A stretch of 64,000 bases of DNA from Pararhodobacter sp. SW119 (lineage in GTDB: Bacteria; Pseudomonadota; Alphaproteobacteria; Rhodobacterales; Rhodobacteraceae). Position 1 is the first letter of the stretch. Every line of letters begins with the position of its first letter. The DNA lies in the NCBI RefSeq assembly GCF_017811755.1, contig NZ_JADDJF010000015.1, forward strand, positions 1-64,000. The letters run 5' to 3'. This document shows, piece after piece, positions 19,454 to 32,443 of the stretch. The notes under the pieces were generated by a model, which saw only the letters and a list, made by a program, of their open reading frames with translations, searched no databases and was not told where the DNA came from. The position numbers were made by a program, and so were the translations under genes.

Positions 19454-20308
19454 ATGCACCACCCCCCCTCCGACGCCGAAGCCCGTCGCGCCGTGGCGCC
19501 GGTGATCTGCTATCCGACCGGAACGCTGCCACGACCGGACCTGAACCTCTACCGCAAGGCAAGGGAAAGCGCACGGCAGGTTGCCAGCTTGCGAATCCCG
19601 CCGCGTGACGCGAGGGCCTTCGAGGTCCCCAAGGGGCATTTCTTCCGCATCTCCTGCCCCGACGGATCGCAGGTTGGCGACCTCAATCTCTTCTCGGCGG
19701 CGGACCCCGGGGAACGATTCTATTCCGGCAAGACGCGCGCCCTGCATGGAACGCATCTGTCGACCGGCGCGCGCATGTGGTCCGGTTTTCCCTGGCTGCG
19801 CCCGATGGCGACCATCGTGTCGGACAGCCTGGACTGGTACGGTGCGGACGCCCACGGCGGGCGCGTCCACGACGTGATCGGCACGCGCTGTGATCCCTAC
19901 ACGCACCATCTGCTGACGGGCGGGCAGTATCATCTTTGTTGTCATTCGAACCTCACGCGCGCGTTGGACGACGCGGGTTTCGCGCCCGACAGGGCCGAGG
20001 CGATGGTTCATGACGTCCTCAACGTCTTCATGTGCACCGGGTTCACGGCCGATACAGGGCAGTATTTCATGAAGGCCAGTCCCGCGCGCGCCGGTGATTT
20101 CATCGAGTTCTTCGCCGAGATCGATCTGCTGGGCGTCCTTTCGGCCTGCCCCGGCGGAGACTGCGGTGCGGAGCATTCATCGGATGCGGCGAAATGCCAT
20201 GCGCTGTGCATCGAGGTGTTCGCGCCGGCAGACGGGGCGCTTGAAGGCTGGTCCCCGCCGCAGGCCAACGGCTACGATCGCAGCCATGGTCTGTCCCGAA
20301 GGGACTGA
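19454..20308 (+). CDS. DUF1989 / urea carboxylase-associated family protein
   Basis: A 284-residue protein of the DUF1989 family, members of which are found near urea carboxylase or aminomethyltransferase genes and have no settled activity. Visible family features are FFRISCPDGSQVGDLNLFSAADPGERF, THLSTGARMWS, DVIGTRCDPYTHHLLTGGQYHLCCHSN, NVFMCTGF and LSACPGGDCGAEHSSDAAKCHALCIEVF, with several conserved Cys and His that could bind metal. AGGAG lies 8 nt before the ATG. Neither neighbour is a urea gene; it is divergent from the hybrid kinase and precedes the ATP synthase operon by about 190 nt. Confidence 0.8.
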   Translation: MHHPPSDAEARRAVAPVICYPTGTLPRPDLNLYRKARESARQVASLRIPPRDARAFEVPKGHFFRISCPDGSQVGDLNLFSAADPGERFYSGKTRALHGTHLSTGARMWSGFPWLRPMATIVSDSLDWYGADAHGGRVHDVIGTRCDPYTHHLLTGGQYHLCCHSNLTRALDDAGFAPDRAEAMVHDVLNVFMCTGFTADTGQYFMKASPARAGDFIEFFAEIDLLGVLSACPGGDCGAEHSSDAAKCHALCIEVFAPADGALEGWSPPQANGYDRSHGLSRRD

Positions 20309-20375
20309 AACCGCCAGAATGCATGGCCTTTGTCGCTAACAGCGCCCTGTTGGGGCCAAGACCCCGCCTTCACGG

Positions 20376-20404
20376 TTGCGGGGGGGTGATTGCTCTGCTA
20401 GGGA
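20376..20404 (+). promoter_or_regulatory. Candidate promoter of the atpHAGDC operon
   Basis: TTGCGG (20376-20381) and TAGGGA (20399-20404) are separated by 17 nt, about 95 nt before the atpH start. The match is modest, and no better -35/-10 pair is obvious in the gap. Confidence 0.3.
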
Positions 20405-20496
20405 AGCGCCGATTTCGGGTGCCGCGCCGACGTCCGCACCCCTTTGCCCGGGCCAGGCGCGTGGCCGAAGGGTGACCAGACATCGGAAGGATGGAC

Positions 20497-21057
20497 GTGT
20501 CCGAATCAGCTTCGATTTCGTCCGGCATCGCGCAGCGATACGCCACCGCCGTTTTCGACCTCGCGCGCGAGAAAAAGGCACTCAAGGTGCTGGAAGCGGA
20601 CGTCGACGCACTGGAAGCAGCCCTTGCCGAGAGTGGCGACCTGCGGCGCATGATGACGTCACCGCTTTTCCCGCGAAACGAACAGCGCCGCGCCGTCGCT
20701 GCTATTGCGGAGAAGATGACGCTGTCGAAGACGATGACCGGTGTGCTTGGCCTCATGGCGCAGAACCGCCGTCTGTTCGCCGTGCCGCATCTCCTTGTGT
20801 CACTGCGCCGGATGATCGCTGAAGAAAAGGGCGAGGTCTCGGCCGAAGTGACCTCCGCCACCGTCCTGACCAAGGCGCAGGCCGATGCGCTGGCTGCCAC
20901 GCTGAACGAACGCTTCGGCAAGAAGGTCAAGCTGAATGTCGCCGTCGATGAATCGCTCATCGGCGGTCTTATTGTCAAAGTGGGCTCGAAGATGGTCGAC
21001 ACCTCGATCCGCTCCAAGCTCGCTTCCCTCCAGAACAGCATGAAAGAGGTCGGATAA
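20497..21057 (+). CDS. atpH: ATP synthase F1 delta subunit
   Basis: The delta subunit (186 residues), which links the F1 alpha/beta head to the peripheral stalk. The N-terminal helices contain IAQRYATAVFDLAREKKAL; the C-terminal part, with KVKLNVAVDESLIGGLIVKVGSKMVDTSIRSKL, is the diagnostic OSCP/delta motif. I choose the GTG at 20497: GGAAGG ends directly against the ATG at 20491 but lies 6 nt before the GTG, and the resulting N-terminus (SESASIS) matches the family's usual MSEPASIS-type start. It is the first gene of the operon and abuts atpA with no spacer. Confidence 0.95.
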   Translation: MSESASISSGIAQRYATAVFDLAREKKALKVLEADVDALEAALAESGDLRRMMTSPLFPRNEQRRAVAAIAEKMTLSKTMTGVLGLMAQNRRLFAVPHLLVSLRRMIAEEKGEVSAEVTSATVLTKAQADALAATLNERFGKKVKLNVAVDESLIGGLIVKVGSKMVDTSIRSKLASLQNSMKEVG

Positions 21058-22596
<1,539 letters not shown>

Positions 22597-22618
22597 AACA
22601 GGACGAGAGGAGAGGGCG

Positions 22619-24944
<2,326 letters not shown>

Positions 24945-24955
24945 GGAGGGCAGCA

Positions 24956-25369
24956 ATGGCCGATACGATGCAATTCGACCTCGTCTCGCCGGAACGGATG
25001 CTGGCCTCGGTCCCCGCGACCGAGGTGCAGATCCCCGGCGCCGAGGGAGACTTCACCGCGATGCCGGGGCATGTTCCCTTCATCTCGACGCTTCGGCCGG
25101 GGATCGTGATCGCCGCGACCGACAAGGGCGAGATCCGCTATGTCGTGACCGGCGGCTTCGCCGAAGTCACCGGCGAGCATGTCTCGCTTCTGGCAGAGCG
25201 CAGCCTGCTTGCGGAAGAACTGAAGCAGCCCGAGTTCGACGAGATGGTGACCGAAGCGAAGACGTCGCGCGACGCCACGAGCGGTCCGGAATATGACGCG
25301 GCGAACAAGCATTTTGCCGACATCATGGAAATGGGCCGGCAACTGGGACTGCAAGCCTCAACTGTCTGA
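24956..25369 (+). CDS. atpC: ATP synthase F1 epsilon subunit
   Basis: The 137-residue epsilon subunit, which binds gamma and can inhibit hydrolysis. It has the N-terminal beta-sandwich (MQFDLVSPERMLASVPATEVQIPGAEGDF, PGHVPFISTLRPG, YVVTGGFAEV) and a C-terminal helical part that is short and acidic compared with E. coli. GAGG is 8 nt upstream. It is the last gene of atpHAGDC; a 386-nt gap with an intergenic element and a strong terminator follows. Confidence 0.97.
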   Translation: MADTMQFDLVSPERMLASVPATEVQIPGAEGDFTAMPGHVPFISTLRPGIVIAATDKGEIRYVVTGGFAEVTGEHVSLLAERSLLAEELKQPEFDEMVTEAKTSRDATSGPEYDAANKHFADIMEMGRQLGLQASTV

Positions 25370-25508
25370 GAAGACGGGCCTGAGTGTGAGGCCGGCCCCC
25401 GGGGACTTTCTGTAACCCGGCGTTCGGCCCGCACTTTCGCCTGCATTGCCGCACTTTCCTGGACGGCCCGCCGCACGCGCGCCCCGTCAAATTCGCTCGC
25501 AGATTCCG

Positions 25509-25584
25509 AAAGTTTCATTGCGGTTAACGGCGGGAATTCACCCGTTACAAATCAGTGGCTTGCGAGTTTGTGCAACCTTGCACA
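25509..25584 (+). repeat. Convergent-gap box-plus-hairpin element, copy 2
   Basis: The box TTTCATTGCGGTTAA at 25513-25527 is identical to copy 1. It is followed by GAATTC flanked by CGGG/CCCG (25531-25544), then GGCTTGCGAG, then the terminal hairpin TGTGCAA-CC-TTGCACA at 25569-25584. The distance from box start to hairpin is 56 nt. It sits between converging atpC and gabD. A C-run follows the hairpin, not a T-run. Confidence 0.8.
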
Positions 25585-25676
25585 CCCCCCCTTTGCTCAC
25601 CTGCTGCACCGAGCCGGGATCAAACGGGTACAACCTCTGTGCGACCCTCCCCCTTTCCTGGCCGTCCCCAAACCAA

Positions 25677-25710
25677 GAACGCGCGCCCGGCGGGCGCGCG
25701 TTCTCTTCTT
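25677..25710. terminator. Strong terminator between atpC and gabD
   Basis: GAACGCGCGCCC (25677-25688) pairs with GGGCGCGCGTTC (25692-25703), a perfect 12-bp stem with a 3-nt loop. TCTTCTT follows on the plus strand; on the minus strand the stem is followed by TTGGTTTGG. It can therefore end transcription from gabD and from the atp operon. Confidence 0.8.
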
Positions 25711-25755
25711 GCGGGCGTTTTCGATCGCATCTGATCGGTCTTGGCCTGAACGGCG

Positions 25756-27234
25756 TCAGATGCTCAGGCAGACGTACTTCATTTCCAGGTAGTCCTCGAT
25801 CCCGTGGCGCGACCCTTCGCGGCCGAGACCCGACTGCTTGACGCCGCCGAAGGGGGCAACCTCGGTCGAGATGATGCCGGTGTTCACGCCGACGATGCCG
25901 TATTCCAGCGCCTCCTGCACGCGATGGATGCGGCCGACGTCGCGGGCGTAGAAATAGGCGGCCAGGCCGAAGATCGTGTCGTTGGCCATGGCGATCGCGT
26001 CGTCCTCGGTTTCGAACTTGAAGAGCGGGGCAAGCGGGCCGAAGGTCTCTTCCTTGGCGACGGCCATGTCCTGGGTGACGCCGGTGACGATGGTGGGCTG
26101 GAAGAAACTACCGCCCAGCGAATGCCGCTCGCCGCCCGTCAGCACCTTGCCGCCCTTGGAGAGCACATCCTTGATGTGTTCGCGCACTTTGTCGACCGCG
26201 TCGTTGTTGATGAGCGGGCCGAGGTCCACGTCGCCCTCCAGCCCGTCGCCGACCTTCATCTTTTCTACCGCCGCCTTCAGCTTTTCGGCAAACTTGTCAT
26301 AGACCCCGGCCTGGACGTAGATGCGGTTGGCGCAGACGCAGGTCTGGCCGTTGTTGCGGTACTTGGACATGATCGCGCCCTGCACCGCGGCATCCAGATC
26401 GGCGTCGTCGAAGACGATGAAGGGCGCGTTTCCGCCCAGTTCCATCGAACATTTCATCACCTGGTCCGCGGCCTGTTTCAGCAGGATCCGCCCGACCTCG
26501 GTCGAGCCGGTAAAGGTCAGCTTGCGGACCTTCGGGTTCTCGCAGAACTCCTTGCCGATATCCGACGAGCGCGACGAGGTGACGATGGACATCAGGCCCT
26601 TCGGTATGCCGGCGCGTTCGGCCAGGACCGCCATTGCCAGCGCCGAGAGCGGCGTTTCCGCCGCGGGGCGGCCGACGAAGCCGCAGCCCGCGGCCAGCGC
26701 CGGGGCGACCTTGCGGGCGATCATCGCGTTGGGGAAGTTCCAGGGCGTGATCGAGGCCGCGACACCGATCGGTTGGCGCAGGACGGTGATGCGCTTGTCG
26801 GGCTGGTGGCCGGGGATGGTTTCGCCGTAGACCCGCTTGGCCTCCTCGCCGAACCATTCGACGAAGGCGGCGCCGTACATGACCTCGCCCTTGGCCTCGG
26901 CCAGCGGCTTGCCCATCTCGGCGGTCAGGATCGTGGCGAGGTCGTCGGCGTTTGCGACCATCAGGTCGAACCACTTGCGCAGGATGCCGGCACGGTCCTT
27001 GCCGGTGCGCGCGGCCCAGCTTTTCTGCGCCTTTTCCGCGGCCGCGATCGCGTGCGCTACCTCGTCGCGGGACAGGTCCGCGACTTCGGCGATGACGTCG
27101 CCGCGCGCGGGGTTGGATACCGGAAAGGTCTTGCCGTCCTTGGCATCGACCCAGTCGCCGGCGACATAGGCGCGGGTTTCCAGAAGCGCCGGGTCCTTCA
27201 GAAGGGTGCGCAGATCGGTGCGGGTGTCGAGCAT
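25756..27234 (-). CDS. gabD: Succinate-semialdehyde dehydrogenase (NADP-type)
   Basis: A 492-residue aldehyde dehydrogenase oxidising succinic semialdehyde to succinate in GABA and 4-hydroxybutyrate breakdown. Motifs are TPWNFPNAMIARKVAPALAAGC, FTGSTEVGRILL, the catalytic Glu in MELGGNAPFIVF and the catalytic Cys in NNGQTCVCANR, with the family's second Cys two residues on. The C-terminus (GGVKQSGLGREGSRHGIEDYLEMKYVC) is typical of GabD. One variation is GFVGRPAAETPLSALAM, where GabD usually has VxKPAxxTP; the Arg replaces the NADP-contacting Lys, so cofactor preference may be altered. No gabT is adjacent. It is divergent from an alpha/beta hydrolase by 69 nt. Confidence 0.93.
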   Translation of the reverse strand: MLDTRTDLRTLLKDPALLETRAYVAGDWVDAKDGKTFPVSNPARGDVIAEVADLSRDEVAHAIAAAEKAQKSWAARTGKDRAGILRKWFDLMVANADDLATILTAEMGKPLAEAKGEVMYGAAFVEWFGEEAKRVYGETIPGHQPDKRITVLRQPIGVAASITPWNFPNAMIARKVAPALAAGCGFVGRPAAETPLSALAMAVLAERAGIPKGLMSIVTSSRSSDIGKEFCENPKVRKLTFTGSTEVGRILLKQAADQVMKCSMELGGNAPFIVFDDADLDAAVQGAIMSKYRNNGQTCVCANRIYVQAGVYDKFAEKLKAAVEKMKVGDGLEGDVDLGPLINNDAVDKVREHIKDVLSKGGKVLTGGERHSLGGSFFQPTIVTGVTQDMAVAKEETFGPLAPLFKFETEDDAIAMANDTIFGLAAYFYARDVGRIHRVQEALEYGIVGVNTGIISTEVAPFGGVKQSGLGREGSRHGIEDYLEMKYVCLSI

Positions 27235-27303
27235 GGTTGCCTCCCAAGGCTGCAGGTGGTCAAAAGATTGCCGGACTCAGATCATATCGGCCGGAGGAAG
27301 ACA

Positions 27304-28104
27304 ATGGATGCGACGGAAGACCTGAGCCTTGCCTATGCAAACGCCGATTTCATCCCCAGTGCCGCCGACTATCCGCCGCGCTGGCGGGCCGAGGCGGCGG
27401 CGTTCCGCGACGCCTTGGGCGGGCGGGCGCGCTGTGGGCTGGCCTATGGCCCCGGGGCGCGGCAGGTGTTCGACCTTTTCCTGCCCGAGGGGCGCGCAAA
27501 GGGATTACTGGTCTTCATCCACGGTGGCTACTGGCTGGCGTTCGCACCCGGGGATTGGTCGGCCTTTGCGGCGGGCGCGCTGGCGCGGGGCTGGGCGGTG
27601 GCGCTGCCGGGCTACACCCTGGCGCCCGAGGCGCGCATCAGGGCGATGACCGACGAGATCGAGGCGGCGATCGGCGCGGCGGCGATGGAGGTCGACGGGC
27701 CTGTGGTGGTGACCGGGCATTCGGCGGGCGGGCATCTGAGCGCGCGGATGGCCTGCGCCGACCGTTCGCCGGAATGGGCGGACCGTCTGGCGCGGGTCGT
27801 GCCGATCTCGCCGCTGGCCGACCTGCGGCCGCTGATGCGGACGGGAATGAACGCGAAGCTGGCCCTCGATCCCGACGAGGCGGCGGCCGAGAGCCCGGCG
27901 CTGCGGGACCGGCGGCCGGGGGTCGAGGTTCGCGTCTGGGTCGGCGCGCAGGAGCGGCCGGCCTTTCTGTGGCAGGCGCGCCTGCTGTCGGAGGCCTGGG
28001 ACTGCCCCTGGCATGCCGAGCCGGGGCGCCACCATTTCGACGTGATCGACGGGCTGCGTGACCCTGAAAGCCCGCTCATGCGCTGCCTGCTCGACGGGAT
28101 CTGA
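27304..28104 (+). CDS. Alpha/beta hydrolase, kynurenine formamidase-like
   Basis: A 266-residue alpha/beta hydrolase with the HGG oxyanion motif (VFIHGGYWLAFAPGDW), nucleophile elbow VTGHSAGGHLSARM, and a terminal His in AEPGRHHFDVIDGL. HGGYW plus GHSAGGHL is the pattern of the arylformamidase (KynB-like eukaryotic type)/BD-FAE group. The substrate is not certain and no tryptophan-degradation gene is nearby. GGAGGAAG lies just upstream of the ATG; the frame is open far upstream, antisense to gabD, and that part is not real. It converges on prfC. Confidence 0.83.
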   Translation: MDATEDLSLAYANADFIPSAADYPPRWRAEAAAFRDALGGRARCGLAYGPGARQVFDLFLPEGRAKGLLVFIHGGYWLAFAPGDWSAFAAGALARGWAVALPGYTLAPEARIRAMTDEIEAAIGAAAMEVDGPVVVTGHSAGGHLSARMACADRSPEWADRLARVVPISPLADLRPLMRTGMNAKLALDPDEAAAESPALRDRRPGVEVRVWVGAQERPAFLWQARLLSEAWDCPWHAEPGRHHFDVIDGLRDPESPLMRCLLDGI

Positions 28105-28153
28105 GCGGCCGGGACCTGGCGCGTTGCCTGGTGGAGGGCGCGAAACCGGGGGC

Positions 28154-28225
28154 TGCTCAAGCTTGAGCAATCGCGCAAGACCATGAAATCGTTGTGTTAC
28201 CCATAACAATTTAACCTGATCTTTA
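28154..28225 (-). repeat. Convergent-gap box-plus-hairpin element, copy 6 (divergent)
   Basis: On the minus strand a degenerate box TAAAGATCAGGTTAA (28225-28211) keeps the GGTTAAAT core. It is followed by a GTTA/TAAC stem, ACGATTT, GGTCTTGCGCGA and the perfect 16-nt palindrome TGCTCAAGCTTGAGCA (28169-28154). The spacing to the hairpin matches the other copies. It lies between the converging hydrolase and prfC genes. The box is weaker than in the other five copies, so membership rests on architecture and position. Confidence 0.6.
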
Positions 28226-28239
28226 CCCGGATTCGGCCC

Positions 28240-29847
<1,608 letters not shown>

Positions 29848-29854
29848 GGGCGGG

Positions 29855-29883
29855 CGTATAGGCCAGCGCCGGAGCCTTCACAA
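29855..29883 (-). promoter_or_regulatory. Promoter of prfC, placing the start at the ATG
   Basis: On the minus strand TTGTGA (29883-29878) and TATACG (29860-29855) are separated by 17 nt. Only CCCGCCC separates the -10 from the prfC ATG at 29847, so the expected transcript start falls within a base or two of the initiation codon. Confidence 0.55.
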
Positions 29884-29926
29884 GAGCGACACAACGCCCG
29901 CGAAAACCAAGAAACAAAGGCGCCGG

Positions 29927-29955
29927 TTGACGCGGGCGGCGTTTTCCGGTAGCCG
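29927..29955 (+). promoter_or_regulatory. Candidate promoter of rhlE
   Basis: TTGACG (29927-29932) and TAGCCG (29950-29955) are 17 nt apart. This predicts a transcript start near 29962 and a leader of about 94 nt containing two hairpins. The -35 is strong and the -10 fair for a high-GC alphaproteobacterium. Confidence 0.45.
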
Positions 29956-29991
29956 CCTCTGACGGCCAGACGGGCCGATCCGCAAGATGCC

Positions 29992-30041
29992 GGGACGCGA
30001 AAGGCATGCGTCCCATGACCCATTTACGGCCCGATGCCGTA
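29992..30041 (+). promoter_or_regulatory. Two hairpins in the rhlE leader
   Basis: GGGACGC/GCGTCCC (29992-29998 with 30008-30014) forms a 7-bp stem with a 9-nt loop. TACGGC/GCCGTA (30025-30030 with 30036-30041) forms a 6-bp stem with a 5-nt loop. The second ends 14 nt before the rhlE ATG, close to the ribosome-binding region, which lacks a strong Shine-Dalgarno sequence. Cold-induced DEAD-box genes often have structured leaders, so translational control is plausible but unproven. Confidence 0.5.
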
Positions 30042-30055
30042 ATTCACGGACGCAC

Positions 30056-31555
30056 ATGACCAAATTTTCCGACCTGAAGCTGGACCCCAAGGTCCTGAAA
30101 GCCGTCGTTGAAGCCGGCTACGAAACCCCCACGCCGATCCAGGCGCAGGCCATCCCCGCAGCGCTGGAAGGCCGCGACGTGCTGGGCATCGCCCAGACCG
30201 GCACCGGCAAGACCGCGGGCTTCGTGCTGCCGCTGGTGACGCGGCTGGCCCGCGGCCGGGCGCGGGCGCGGATGCCGCGCAGCCTGGTGCTGGCGCCGAC
30301 GCGCGAGCTGGCGGCGCAGGTGGCCGAAAGCTTCGACACCTATTCGAAATACACCAAGCTGACCAAGGCGCTGCTGATCGGCGGCGTCAGCTTCGGCGAG
30401 CAGGACAAGCTGATCGACCGCGGCGTCGACGTGCTGATCGCGACGCCGGGCCGGCTGCTCGATCATTTCGAGCGCGGGAAGCTTCTGCTGACCGGCGTCG
30501 AGGTGATGGTGGTGGACGAGGCTGACCGGATGCTCGACATGGGGTTCATCCCGGATATCGAGCGCATCTTCCAGCTGACGCCGTTCACCCGCCAGACGCT
30601 GTTCTTCAGCGCCACCATGGCGCCCGAGATCGAGCGGATCACCAACCAGTTCCTGTCCAACCCGTTGAAGGTCGAAGTGGCGCGCCAGGCGACGACCGCC
30701 GAGTCGATCGAACAGCGGCTGATCGAGTTCAGACCGTCGCGCAAGGACCGGACCTTTGCCGAGAAGCGCGCGCTTCTGCGCGAACTGATCGTCGCCGAGG
30801 GCGAAGCCTGCAAGAACGCCATCATCTTCTGCAATCGCAAGATCGATGTCGACGTGGTGGCGAAATCGCTCAAGCAGCACGGCTTCGACGCGGCCCCGAT
30901 CCACGGCGATCTGGACCAGTCGGTGCGCACCCGCACGCTCGACGGGTTCCGCGACGGGTCGCTGCGGTTCCTGGTGGCGTCGGACGTGGCGGCGCGCGGG
31001 CTGGATATCCCGGCGGTCAGCCATGTCTTCAACTTCGACGTGCCCAGCCATGCCGAGGATTATGTCCACCGGATCGGCCGGACCGGGCGCGCCGGGCGCA
31101 AGGGCAAGGCCTTTACACTGTCGTCGCCGTCGGACGAGAAGTACTTGGGCGCGATCGAGCACATGCTGCAAAAGCCCCTGCCGCGCGGCGAAGCGCCCGA
31201 GGTCGCGGCGGATGAGCGGCCGGAACCCGCGCCGAAGCCGAAGCGGGGCGAGGGGTCGGAACGCGCGGCACGACCGGCGCGGGCCGAGCGGCCCCGCCGC
31301 GCGCGCCGGGAGCCGGTCGAGGCGCAGCCCGAAGCGGTTGCCAGCCAGCCCGAAGCCGCCGCGAAGGTGGAAAAGCCCGTGGAACCGGCGCCCGCGCCGG
31401 TGCAGCCCGACCCCGCGAACGCGGACGAGCGCGGGCGCAACGACAAGCGCGGCGACCGCCGTGACCGCCGGCGCGGCCGCGACAATGACGCGCCGGTCGT
31501 CGGCATGGGCGATCATGTCCCCGACTTTCTGACCCGCACGTTCCGCTCGGTCTGA
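30056..31555 (+). CDS. rhlE: DEAD-box RNA helicase, RhlE type
   Basis: A 499-residue ATP-dependent RNA helicase. The Q motif (GYETPTPIQAQAIP), Walker A AQTGTGKT (46-53), PTRELAAQ, DEAD (VVDEADRMLDMGF), SAT (FFSATMAPE), VASDVAARGLDIPAV and HRIGRTGRAGRKG are all present. After about residue 370 comes a long low-complexity tail: acidic and proline-rich, with Arg-rich patches (RRARREP, RGDRRDRRRGRD) that probably bind RNA, ending in VPDFLTRTFRSV. RhlE helicases act in RNA decay and ribosome assembly and are often cold-induced. I start at MTKFSDL; an upstream in-frame extension covers the leader hairpins. Confidence 0.94.
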   Translation: MTKFSDLKLDPKVLKAVVEAGYETPTPIQAQAIPAALEGRDVLGIAQTGTGKTAGFVLPLVTRLARGRARARMPRSLVLAPTRELAAQVAESFDTYSKYTKLTKALLIGGVSFGEQDKLIDRGVDVLIATPGRLLDHFERGKLLLTGVEVMVVDEADRMLDMGFIPDIERIFQLTPFTRQTLFFSATMAPEIERITNQFLSNPLKVEVARQATTAESIEQRLIEFRPSRKDRTFAEKRALLRELIVAEGEACKNAIIFCNRKIDVDVVAKSLKQHGFDAAPIHGDLDQSVRTRTLDGFRDGSLRFLVASDVAARGLDIPAVSHVFNFDVPSHAEDYVHRIGRTGRAGRKGKAFTLSSPSDEKYLGAIEHMLQKPLPRGEAPEVAADERPEPAPKPKRGEGSERAARPARAERPRRARREPVEAQPEAVASQPEAAAKVEKPVEPAPAPVQPDPANADERGRNDKRGDRRDRRRGRDNDAPVVGMGDHVPDFLTRTFRSV

Positions 31556-31661
31556 TTGCGGCGCAGCTCTCTGCCTGCCATCGCCCGACACCGGTTCCGC
31601 GACCGCTTCAAGGGGGTGGACAACGGCTGATACTGGCGGAACCGTGCAGCGTGGGCAGCGC

Positions 31662-31737
31662 GTGCGCCAGCGCACATTTCTTCACGATGCTGTATTCGCT
31701 AAGTAAAAATCGTGATGTAAACCAGAATGAAACCTTT
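31662..31737 (-). repeat. Convergent-gap box-plus-hairpin element, copy 5
   Basis: On the minus strand CCAAAGG precedes the box TTTCATTCTGGTTTA (31732-31718), a 12-of-15 match to the consensus. It is followed by CGATTTTT and an ATCGTGAAG segment, then the hairpin GTGCGC-TG-GCGCAC (31675-31662), 57 nt from the box start. TCACGAT and ATCGTGA form a further 7-bp inverted repeat within it. It lies in the 267-nt gap between converging rhlE and sodC. Confidence 0.7.
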
Positions 31738-31822
31738 GGCGCCGGTCCCAGCCGGCGGGCGACAATGCCCGGCGGCCATCACGTTTCTGCCGACCTTGGC
31801 CGAGGGGTGAAACGGATCCGGC

Positions 31823-32335
31823 TTACTGGATCACGCCGCAGACGATCCGTTCGCCGGCGTCGCCGGCAGGTTGCGACTCGTAATCGTCAGGATCGGCGTG
31901 GATGACCATCGCGGTGCCATCCCCGCCACGAAGGCTGTTGTCCTGGCCCTCCTCAAGCGTCACCATCGCGTTGAAAAACTCGACGCGAACCTCGCCGTTT
32001 TCCGGAACGTGCAGGTTGGGCAGGTCGCCGGCGTGCGGTCCGCTTTCGGCATGATAGCCATGATCACGATCGTCGGGATCGAAATGCCCGCCAGCCGAGC
32101 TGAAGTCCCCCTCGCACGCGCCGGTCTCGTGGATATGGAACGCGACCTGGCCGGGCGGAAGACCGCGGAGGTCGACGGAAATCAGGACGCCGTTCGGGGT
32201 CTGGCGAAACTCGACGGTGCCGATATCGCGCTTGTCCCGATCCAGCATGAGGGCAGTGCCGATTTCACTGGCACTTGCGGCGCTCGGGGCAAGGGCAATG
32301 AACGCGGCGGCGGCAGACATCATGGCGGTTTTCAT
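31823..32335 (-). CDS. sodC: Cu/Zn superoxide dismutase, periplasmic
   Basis: A 170-residue exported Cu,Zn-SOD that removes superoxide in the periplasm. Residues 1-22 form a signal peptide with an ASA cleavage site. Metal ligands are visible: His67 and His69 (FHIHETG), bridging His84, further His92/His101 with Asp104, and His146 (VIHADPDDY). The expected disulfide is Cys74-Cys166. GGGAGAG 6 nt upstream selects MKTAMM over the ATG five codons earlier. The mature protein is about 148 residues, normal for bacterial SodC. It converges on rhlE with an element in the gap. Confidence 0.95.
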   Translation of the reverse strand: MKTAMMSAAAAFIALAPSAASASEIGTALMLDRDKRDIGTVEFRQTPNGVLISVDLRGLPPGQVAFHIHETGACEGDFSSAGGHFDPDDRDHGYHAESGPHAGDLPNLHVPENGEVRVEFFNAMVTLEEGQDNSLRGGDGTAMVIHADPDDYESQPAGDAGERIVCGVIQ

Positions 32336-32443
32336 GGTTTGCTCTCCCATCTTCCATTGTTTCGGAGTCGAACTCCGGGCCGGCCCCTTCGTTCCACTTA
32401 ACGGGGGAAGGACCGTCGTCTTCGGCCGCGCTGGAATGCCGGA

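Larger units (their letters stand above)
25370..25755. other. Gene-free gap between atpC and gabD
   Basis: This 386-nt convergent gap has no supportable ORF. It holds a weak GC stem just after atpC (GGCCT/AGGCC near 25380), copy 2 of the box-plus-hairpin element (25509-25584), and a strong bidirectional terminator (25677-25710) beside gabD. Short open frames run through it but lack ribosome-binding sites and protein-like composition. Confidence 0.7.

Noticed and set aside
20491-20496. ATG start for atpH
   Set aside because: GGAAGG abuts this ATG with no spacing; the GTG at 20497 has proper spacing and gives the family's normal N-terminus.
25804-27303. Extended N-terminus of the alpha/beta hydrolase at 27304
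   Set aside because: The upstream part is antisense to gabD; a good ribosome-binding site supports the ATG at 27304.
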